From assembly GCA_023251755.1 (NCBI GenBank), contig JAHEYF010000029.1, positions 1-47,041 of the forward strand: a stretch of 47,041 bases of DNA, read 5' to 3'. The position numbers were made by a program, and so were the translations under genes. This document shows, piece after piece, positions 16,750 through 22,599 of this stretch. A model generated the notes under the pieces. The model did not search any database, was not told where the DNA came from, and saw only the letters and a list, made by a program, of their open reading frames with translations. How positions within the stretch are numbered: the first letter of the stretch is position 1; every line of letters begins with the position of its first letter. The DNA comes from Bacteroidota bacterium. GTDB lineage: Bacteria; Bacteroidota; Bacteroidia; B-17B0; Aurantibacillaceae.

Positions 16750-17442
16750 TCAGAATGAAAAGGTAATTCCAACATAAGCCGACATGGTTCGAACGCTTGC
16801 CCGGTCGAGAATGTAATAGGAATTGCCGGAGGTAGCCTGGCCAGTGTTGCTGATGTTTACAAAGCCATAAACACCGCGGAAACCTGTGGCAAGATGAATG
16901 GTACGGGTTTTATTCAAGGCGAATTGAAGGCCTGCTCCGTATGCAAAACCGAAGTCGCTTTTTTTAGTTGCCAGCACAGTTACCAGGGTATCTGAGTTGC
17001 CGCTGCCGGATGAAGTGATGCTTGATCCGATGTTCATTCCGATTTGAGGCCCGATCACCAGGTTTAAATTAACAGGATTTGACTTGCCTGTGTTCAATGC
17101 GAACAATAAAGGTATGTTAATGTACTGGACCTTAATTTCACGGTTCAGGTTTTGGTCTTTGTACTTTTGTGAAAGCGAATTGTAAATTACTTCCCCCTGT
17201 ATTCCAATGTGATTGGATAAATTGACCGCCAGCAAAGCCCCAACTCCATATCCGAGTGTGACTTCTCCTTTAATGGTTCCTCCCGAAGACGTCGTCATGT
17301 CGAATGCAGAAAAGGTGGGCATAAAACGAAAACCGAATTCTACTACGTGGTAAGCAGGTTGTAAGACTTCCGTAACATTCTGTGCTTTTGTTGTTCCTGC
17401 AAACAAACTCATGAAGCCGCTAACAATAATTAATTTTTTCAT
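16750..17442 (-). CDS. PorT-like outer-membrane beta-barrel protein
   Basis: A 230-residue outer-membrane protein with a cleavable signal (MKKLIIVSGFMSLFAGTTKAQ). The barrel pattern of the PorT/OmpW-like outer membrane beta-barrel class is visible: FGFRFMPTFSAFDM, GYGVGALLAVNLSNHIGIQGEV, IPLLFALNTG, GPQIGMNIGS, FAYGAGLQFAL and a C-terminal strand ending in Phe (YVGITFSF). The class is abundant in Bacteroidota; specific cargo is unknown. It is 57 nt downstream of the lipoprotein with the membrane-spanning tail. Confidence 0.75.
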   Translation of the reverse strand: MKKLIIVSGFMSLFAGTTKAQNVTEVLQPAYHVVEFGFRFMPTFSAFDMTTSSGGTIKGEVTLGYGVGALLAVNLSNHIGIQGEVIYNSLSQKYKDQNLNREIKVQYINIPLLFALNTGKSNPVNLNLVIGPQIGMNIGSSITSSGSGNSDTLVTVLATKKSDFGFAYGAGLQFALNKTRTIHLATGFRGVYGFVNISNTGQATSGNSYYILDRASVRTMSAYVGITFSF

Positions 17443-17499
17443 TTCTTTTTCATTTTAAGGTTTAAATTTTTATTTAGGTTTTGTTTTAATCATTTATGT

Positions 17500-18075
17500 T
17501 TACACAATCCTCAACAACCACAAAATCAATAATATTAAGGCTATCAGCAGCAACAGGTTGATGAGTCCTCCCAGGCCAAAGCCACCCGCTAAAAAACCAA
17601 TTACCCATAAGACTAAGATCACTACAATCACCACCCACAATAAACTTAAACCCTCGCCGGCTGCAGCATTGTTATTCAGGTGAGTTGTTTCCGGCAAACC
17701 GGATTGAATGTGCATCACCGGTTTTTCAACAGTTGCCTCCTTACTGCCGGGTGCTTGTTGCCGGGTTTGCATCGCTACCGGCTCATGTTCTGTTCTTGTT
17801 TTAACAACAGCCTTCGCTGCAAGTGCAAGCTGGGTAGAATGCCTGTCTGTAGTATTTTGCTGCGCTTCATCCTGCACAAAATACAAAGGCATTCTTTTTT
17901 TAGCCGGAATTGTTTTTTCTTCCTTTGGCAAAAGTCCGGTCTGTTTTCCTTTGTTGTGTGCAATGTAATAACCATCGGTATAGTGGCGTTTGGTAATTGA
18001 CATATTCGACATACAGGAAGAAAACACCAGGCTTGTTACAATACAGATAACAGTACAGGTAATTAATTTTTTCAT
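17500..18075 (-). CDS. Lipoprotein-type protein with C-terminal Lmo0937-like membrane hairpin
   Basis: A 191-residue protein with an apparent lipobox (SLVFSSC, Cys at 21) and a polar Gln/Thr-rich linker (about 25-140). The C-terminal double hydrophobic segment (about 143-190) has LLWVVIVVILVLWVIGF and LINLLLLIALILLILWLL joined by a Gly-rich turn. That tail aligns with the complete 51-residue Lmo0937-like protein encoded at 18672-18827 (W-x-IGF, Gly turn, LLL-IAL). It therefore looks like a fusion of a lipidated periplasmic linker to a small stress membrane module. A protein with both a lipid anchor and a hydrophobic C-terminal hairpin is unusual. Function unknown. Confidence 0.72.
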   Translation of the reverse strand: MKKLITCTVICIVTSLVFSSCMSNMSITKRHYTDGYYIAHNKGKQTGLLPKEEKTIPAKKRMPLYFVQDEAQQNTTDRHSTQLALAAKAVVKTRTEHEPVAMQTRQQAPGSKEATVEKPVMHIQSGLPETTHLNNNAAAGEGLSLLWVVIVVILVLWVIGFLAGGFGLGGLINLLLLIALILLILWLLRIV

Positions 18076-18116
18076 TTTTTTAAGGGTTTTTGAGTAAAGA
18101 AATTGATGTGATTATT

Positions 18117-18608
18117 TTAATAAACAAACTTTAATACAGAATAGACAATTATTCCGGTGATGATAAAAGTCAACAGAAATATGGCAAGGTATTTACGGAC
18201 CTTAAATTCTTTTACCATGATCCTTACCGGGTACGTGATCATACTGTATACAAGCGAAGCTACTTTTCTCCAGGCTTTCCTTCCCTTTACAACATAATCG
18301 GTGGCCCCTTTCCTGAAACAATCGATTGCAATTCCGATCTCTTCGTTGGAAGACAACATGATGACCTTTGTTTCAGGGTTGATAATTTTAATGGCCTTCA
18401 GTATATCGTTTCCGTTTTCGCCCTCGAGGTAATAATCCAAAATAACAATGTTCGTGTCTTTGTCTACTTTTTCAAGAAGGCTTGCACCCGTATAAAACAC
18501 AGAGATGCTAAGGTCGTTGTTGAATCTCTTATCAAGGTAATTGCGTAGCCCTGTTACCATTAACGGGTTGTCGTCTACTATAAACAGATTAAGTCCCTGT
18601 GCGCTCAT
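18117..18608 (-). CDS. Receiver domain with C-terminal transmembrane helix
   Basis: A 163-residue protein from the ATG at 18608; the frame extends 21 codons upstream into non-coding sequence. Receiver at about 5-125: acidic pair VDDN (11-14), phosphoacceptor D58 in VILDYYLEG, S86 in MLSS, and K108 in DYVVKG. After a basic linker there is one strong membrane helix at about 140-162 (LAIFLLTFIITGIIVYSVL). Receiver domains are normally soluble, so membrane tethering at the C-terminus is uncommon. It is paralogous to the soluble receiver at 22144-22599. Located between two genes for Lmo0937-like proteins in the stress operon; it may sense or titrate phosphoryl groups at the membrane. Confidence 0.85.
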   Translation of the reverse strand: MSAQGLNLFIVDDNPLMVTGLRNYLDKRFNNDLSISVFYTGASLLEKVDKDTNIVILDYYLEGENGNDILKAIKIINPETKVIMLSSNEEIGIAIDCFRKGATDYVVKGRKAWRKVASLVYSMITYPVRIMVKEFKVRKYLAIFLLTFIITGIIVYSVLKFVY

Positions 18609-18671
18609 TTGATAAAGTGTGAAGTGTGAATAATTAATTAAGCAATCTTTTTTTATCAGTCCGTAATACAA

Positions 18672-18827
18672 TTAATTAATGCTTTTGCCCTGAATGATTC
18701 GTAGTATAACAGCAATTAGCGCGATGACGAGTAAGAGGTGAATAATTCCTCCGGTTCCATACCCGATGAAACCAATAGCCCAGCTGATAACAAGTATTAC
18801 CGCGACGATGTACAATAAATTTCCCAT
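18672..18827 (-). CDS. Lmo0937 family small membrane protein
   Basis: A 51-residue protein too short for routine calling, running from ATG at 18827 to TAA at 18672. It comprises two hydrophobic helices (LLYIVAVILVISWAIGF and IIHLLLVIALIAVILRII) joined by a Gly-rich turn (GYGTGG). This is the Lmo0937/DUF5670 pattern, common in stress clusters across bacteria. It lies 22 nt after the preceding gene and 63 nt before the receiver gene, inside the stress operon. The protein at 17500-18075 carries a homologous C-terminal segment. Confidence 0.88.
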   Translation of the reverse strand: MGNLLYIVAVILVISWAIGFIGYGTGGIIHLLLVIALIAVILRIIQGKSIN

Positions 18828-18849
18828 GTTTGTTGTTTTAATTATTTCG

Positions 18850-19164
18850 TTAATTAATTGAAGCGCCTGTTTCCCCTGTAGTTTGCGTCTTTATAAATAT
18901 TGCAGTTGAGAGCCTGCTGGCCAGGCTTTCCTTTTTGGTTTTATCCGAATTGGTATCTATGCCTGTAGTGTCGGGGTTCGCTTCTCTTCCCGGTTTATCG
19001 AATTTACTTTCGCTCTTCCCGTTTTTTGTACCGGGGATTTGAGTTTTATCCGAATTGGTATCTGTTCCGGTTTTATCCGCATCGTTATCCGGTACTGTTT
19101 TATCGGCAGCAGACGAAGTTTTTTTGGTCGTCGATGGCTCCAGGCTTTTATTTTTTGGTTTCAT
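18850..19164 (-). CDS. Low-complexity Thr/Asp/Lys-rich hypothetical protein
   Basis: A 104-residue hydrophilic protein, probably disordered, rich in Thr, Lys, Ser and Asp, with an imperfect internal repeat (TGTDTNSDKT and TGIDTNSDKT about 45 residues apart, with DNDADKTG related). There is no signal peptide, membrane helix or recognisable domain; the last 25 residues are less biased. Such charged disordered proteins are seen among desiccation- and stress-induced proteins, but this is only compositional resemblance. It is co-directional with neighbours at 28- and 22-nt spacing, which supports it being translated. Confidence 0.6.
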   Translation of the reverse strand: MKPKNKSLEPSTTKKTSSAADKTVPDNDADKTGTDTNSDKTQIPGTKNGKSESKFDKPGREANPDTTGIDTNSDKTKKESLASRLSTAIFIKTQTTGETGASIN

Positions 19165-19192
19165 GTGTTAAATTGTTTTATTGATTTTTAAA

Positions 19193-19639
19193 CTATTTAC
19201 TTTTTTGTGTTTTTTGATTCAATTCTTTTAATTCTTCCCCCATTTCATCCATGCTTCTGTTAAAATCTGCTTTAAACAATTCCCATTTCTCTTTTCCTTC
19301 TGCTCTGTAATCGTTCATTCTCTTTTGCATATCGCTGTTTTTTTGTTCCAGGTTTGCAATTTTTTTATTGTAATCGTATCTCGCATCTCTTTTTTCATGC
19401 TCTATTCTTGCTTTAAATTCAGCAATGCTCTGGTTGTTGAATAAAATTTTGTCTGCGGTTTCTTTTCTGTAATTTTCAATGTCTTCCACATATTCCTCAT
19501 TCGCTTTGTCTAAAGCCAGGTTTGCTTTTACAACATTGTCCTGCGCATTTTCAACCTTTTCGGCCGGGCTGTTGCAGCCCATAAAAATTGCACCTGTTAT
19601 AAATGTGAACGCTACTGTTGTCATAATTGATCTTTTCAT
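19193..19639 (-). CDS. Coiled-coil stress lipoprotein (sll1863-like)
   Basis: A 148-residue lipoprotein with lipobox FMGC (Cys at about 22), then a long charged coiled coil (about 28-125) and the tail WELFKADFNRSMDEMGEEL, matching the tail of the secreted paralogue at 10195-10635. One paralogue is lipidated and one is soluble, suggesting related roles at the outer membrane and in the periplasm. It is the second gene of the operon headed by CsbD. The sll1863 family name is recalled from the pattern; biochemical function is unknown. Confidence 0.75.
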   Translation of the reverse strand: MKRSIMTTVAFTFITGAIFMGCNSPAEKVENAQDNVVKANLALDKANEEYVEDIENYRKETADKILFNNQSIAEFKARIEHEKRDARYDYNKKIANLEQKNSDMQKRMNDYRAEGKEKWELFKADFNRSMDEMGEELKELNQKTQKSK

Positions 19640-19688
19640 GTTAATTGGTTTTAATTTGGTTTGTATTTTAATTTATCCGGATTGGATA

Positions 19689-19877
19689 TTATAATGTGGC
19701 AATAAGTTTTTGCACTTCTTCTTTTGTTTTACCCAACCTGACTTGTAACTTGCCTAACAGTTCATCCTGCTTGCCTTCTTCCAGCAATAAATCATTATCG
19801 GTTAGTGCGGCAAATTTTTGTTTTAACTTTCCTTTGGTTTCGTTCCAGTTTCCTTTCAGTTCAGTTGTGTTTTTCAT
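19689..19877 (-). CDS. CsbD family general stress protein
   Basis: A 62-residue CsbD-like protein with the family motif [22 protein letters not shown] followed by the helix [22 protein letters not shown] (two separate blocks). CsbD is a sigma-B-controlled stress protein in Bacillus of unknown mechanism. This copy is the first gene behind a perfect stress-regulon promoter (19914-19978), and all downstream genes to 10728 follow on the same strand with gaps of 63 nt or less. A second copy lies at 26236-26460. Confidence 0.93.
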   Translation of the reverse strand: MKNTTELKGNWNETKGKLKQKFAALTDNDLLLEEGKQDELLGKLQVRLGKTKEEVQKLIATL

Positions 19878-19913
19878 GGTTTCTTTTTTTAGTGTGAATT
19901 AATTTCCACAGGA

Positions 19914-19978
19914 CAAAGATGAGCAGGTAAAAGGGGATAAGTATTACAGATTTTTTACAATAAGTTACATCCTTCACA
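19914..19978 (-). promoter_or_regulatory. Stress-regulon promoter (copy B) of the 17-gene operon
   Basis: On the minus strand: TGTGA (19978-19974), N4, TGTAA (19969-19965), N16, TGTAA (19948-19944), N22, CATCTTTG (19921-19914). An extra TGTAA lies midway between the two conserved ones. The start codon is at 19877. Confidence 0.82.
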
Positions 19979-19999
19979 CATCGGTTGTTCTGTCTCAAA

Positions 20000-21640
20000 T
20001 TACTGCACTGCAATTAGTCTGCCTGCCTGTATTGTTTTATTGTTGCTGAGTATTTTATAGAAATAAACCCCCGCAGGAAGGTGGCCTGTATCAAGTGTAT
20101 TCACTTTTTTTGTTACAGTGGTGTTCAGCACCTCTGCTCCCCATACATTGTATATCCTTAACCCGGGCGGATTGATTTTATTAATTGGCCCTTCATTACT
20201 TATTGTTATGTTCGTGGAAGTGGTAAAAGGGTTTGGATAAATACTAAACAGTTCAGTTGTAATTTCCCGATCAGGAAGTGAAACATCCATTGTTGCGCAA
20301 TTGGAAGAAGTAATAGTAGCAACCGCATTCATTGCCGCGGTAGTTAAAGCACCCGTGGTGGTTAAGGCGCGGCCATTGAGCACAACGCCTGTGTTTATGG
20401 CCGCCAAAGCCCCGTTGTTGCAAATCACCGTTCCGCAAAAAATAGCGTAGTTGTTTAAACTTACGGCACCTTCCACTTTCCAGTACACATGTTGGGCCTG
20501 TGTTCCGTTCACCAACTTTACTTTTGCATAAGTACCTGTAGTAAGTGCGCCATTGATCTGAATAACAAATACTGCATTGCCATTGCCCTGTGCATTCAGG
20601 TAAAGTGTATCTGTTAAGGTTGCAGCTCCGTTCAGGAGGTATGTGTGTGGTGTAAGGATCAGGTTGTTTCCGAATTGCACCGGGTACAACAATTCAATAT
20701 CCGGCACCAATGTATTCAGGTAAGTGTAAACACTTAATAAATCGGCTGCGCATTGTGCCGTTGATCCATCAGGAACAGGGTGAACAGTACCAGTTACCAA
20801 CAATGGATTGTAACCCGTAGCAGAACCATTGTTGCTGCCAACATCGCCGGTAACCTGTGTTACACCGGTATTGGAAACTGCACCATTGGATGAAAATATA
20901 GCGTAACAGGAGGCTCCGCCAAGTACAGGTGCTGTTGGCCCGTTAAGAACCGGGCTTCCACAACCGATGGGTGTATAGGCCAGTACCCCGTCAACGGTAA
21001 TGGCCCCGTTCGTAGACAATACCCTGCCTTCAAGGGTGTCGCCTGTGCTTATATTAATTGCTGCATTGTTGGCAACCACAGTTCCCCTCATGGTGGTTCC
21101 TGCAGCCATGCTGACTAAACCTTCTACTTTCCAAAACACACGACAGGCTTTCGCTCCATTCATCAAACGAACTTTAGAAGAAGCGTTGGTAGAAAATGCA
21201 CCTTGTATCTGAAAAATAAATACTGCATTTGAATTGCCCTGCGCATCCAGAGTAAGACCGGCGTTAAGTGTGGCCGCACCGGATATGGAGTATACACCAG
21301 GGTACAGCACCTGCCCGTTCCCCAACAAAGGTGCAGGAAAAAAAACAGGAACCGTGCTGTTTAACTGATTGTATGCAATCAGTAAATCCGCTGAACACTG
21401 AGCGCTTGCACCATCGTTGTCGTGCATCACACCGTTTACGTTTCCGAAAGCAGTACTTGAACCATTGTTCGTGCCTATATTGCCTGTAAGCTGTGAAATT
21501 CCTGCATTGCTCACCGCACCGTCTGAAGAAAACAAAACAAAATCAGCAGCCGTTCCGAGGCTGGGAGCCTGTGCAAAAATTACAGCGTGTATATGGAACA
21601 GTATACAGGCTGTTGCAATAAATGTTCTTGTTCTTTTCAT
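20000..21640 (-). CDS. Double-domain DUF3494 ice-binding-like protein with T9SS sorting signal
   Basis: A 546-residue secreted protein. A signal peptide (about 1-23) is followed by two tandem DUF3494 domains (about 27-225 and 240-445). Each opens with LGTAADFVLFSSDGAVSN or GGASCYAIFSSNGAVSN and contains G.IGTNNGSS or GDVGSNNGSA, then NAVFIFQI or NAVFVIQI, and VFWKVEG or VYWKVEG. The C-terminal 80 residues form a type A sorting domain (FSIYPNPFTTSTNITI, then GVYFYKILSNNK), so export is via type IX secretion. DUF3494 proteins bind ice or act as adhesins. It has its own stress-regulon promoter 35 nt upstream, linking a surface or freezing-related protein to the stress response. Confidence 0.9.
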   Translation of the reverse strand: MKRTRTFIATACILFHIHAVIFAQAPSLGTAADFVLFSSDGAVSNAGISQLTGNIGTNNGSSTAFGNVNGVMHDNDGASAQCSADLLIAYNQLNSTVPVFFPAPLLGNGQVLYPGVYSISGAATLNAGLTLDAQGNSNAVFIFQIQGAFSTNASSKVRLMNGAKACRVFWKVEGLVSMAAGTTMRGTVVANNAAINISTGDTLEGRVLSTNGAITVDGVLAYTPIGCGSPVLNGPTAPVLGGASCYAIFSSNGAVSNTGVTQVTGDVGSNNGSATGYNPLLVTGTVHPVPDGSTAQCAADLLSVYTYLNTLVPDIELLYPVQFGNNLILTPHTYLLNGAATLTDTLYLNAQGNGNAVFVIQINGALTTGTYAKVKLVNGTQAQHVYWKVEGAVSLNNYAIFCGTVICNNGALAAINTGVVLNGRALTTTGALTTAAMNAVATITSSNCATMDVSLPDREITTELFSIYPNPFTTSTNITISNEGPINKINPPGLRIYNVWGAEVLNTTVTKKVNTLDTGHLPAGVYFYKILSNNKTIQAGRLIAVQ

Positions 21641-21674
21641 TTTAATTGAATTGGGAGCTGGTTAAATTCTGTTA

Positions 21675-21739
21675 CAAATATGGTGGCTTAACAACTTGTA
21701 AGTGTTACAGAACGTTTGCAATATGTTACAGCCTTTACG
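21675..21739 (-). promoter_or_regulatory. Stress-regulon promoter (copy C)
   Basis: On the minus strand: CGTAA (21739-21735, in the TGTGA position), N4, TGTAA (21730-21726), N16, TGTAA (21709-21705), N22, CATATTTG (21682-21675). It serves the DUF3494 gene starting at 21640. Confidence 0.75.
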
Positions 21740-21833
21740 TATTTGGTGCTGTGCCTTTGATGCAACAAAACCCCGGTACCTTTTACGGAAGGGTCGGTTC
21801 GGCTACTGGAAGGGTTTGAAAGACTACGATACA

Positions 21834-22117
21834 TTTTTTCTATAAACAGTTCGCCCCTCCGGGCCATGTCATTTAGTTAAGGCTCAAATCAAGACTCCGG
21901 AGGAGCATAACTGTTCGAAACAATAAAAACACTTATATGCAGGTCACTCCTACGGAGTTTAATTCTTTTAGAATCGACTTTTTCTACCAACAGTACGCTC
22001 CTAACGGAGCGGTAAAAGGTTTTGGCAAGCCCCGGAGGGGCGAACTGTTGGTAGAAAAAAAATAAATTATTGCCTTTCAAGCTCCGTAGGAGCGGCCTGT
22101 TAAAAGGTTTCGAACAG
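21834..22117. repeat. Cluster of REP-like palindromic elements
   Basis: Within the 503-nt gap between genes there are at least five related GC-capped palindromic words, for example CCCCTCCGGG, CTCCGGAGGAGC, CTCCTACGGAG, CCCCGGAGGGG and CTCCGTAGGAGC. Each is joined to an ACTGTT-type core and TTTCTA or TAGAAA. The longest perfect inverted repeat has 16-nt arms at 21979-21994 and 22044-22059. The layout resembles REP/BIME elements mobilised by TnpA_REP proteins; no such gene is in this window. The rest of the gap (21640-21833) holds copy C of the stress promoter. Confidence 0.75.
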
Positions 22118-22143
22118 TTGTGGTGACTGAAGATGAAAGGAGT

Positions 22144-22599
22144 TTACATTCGCTCCATATACCATTTCAATTCTTTTTCCATTTTTTTATACCGGAAGAT
22201 GGTGGTAATAATTTTTTGCAGGCGCATAAAAGCTGTTTCACTTTTCACTACATAATCAAAGGCCCGGTGGTGCATACAATTAATGGCCACATCAATTTTA
22301 TCCTGAGAGGACAACATGACCACGGGAATATCCGGGTTGAAGGTTTTTATTTTATCCAATGTTTCCAAGCCATTCATGGCATTCTGATCAATGCCGTCCA
22401 AATGATAATCTAAAATAATTACATCGGGGTTGTGCGATAGGTTCTCCATGCACAGCTCGCCTTTAGCATAGGTTTCAATACTAAAGTCGGCGTGTTGCAG
22501 AAATTCAATTTCCAGCGATTTTAAAAACACGGCGTCATCGTCTACCAAAAAAAGTTTTATTGGTTCGGCTTTGCCCATCAAAGATTTTTCATTTTTCAT
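22144..22599 (-). CDS. Stand-alone response regulator receiver
   Basis: A 151-residue single-domain receiver from the ATG at 22599. It has acidic VDDD at 19-22, phosphoacceptor D64 in VIILDYHLDG, MLSS in place of the T motif, and the lysine in FDYVVKS. There is no DNA-binding domain; the C-terminus is a charged helix (FRYKKMEKELKWYMERM). Its start overlaps the hybrid kinase gene by 11 nt, so it is translationally coupled to the kinase and is likely its partner. The same receiver type with an added membrane helix is at 18117-18608. Confidence 0.88.
   Translation of the reverse strand: MKNEKSLMGKAEPIKLFLVDDDAVFLKSLEIEFLQHADFSIETYAKGELCMENLSHNPDVIILDYHLDGIDQNAMNGLETLDKIKTFNPDIPVVMLSSQDKIDVAINCMHHRAFDYVVKSETAFMRLQKIITTIFRYKKMEKELKWYMERM

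Noticed and set aside
21834-22117. Possible CRISPR array in the palindrome cluster
   Set aside because: The repeats alternate in orientation, differ in sequence and are unevenly spaced, with no constant-length spacers and no cas genes.
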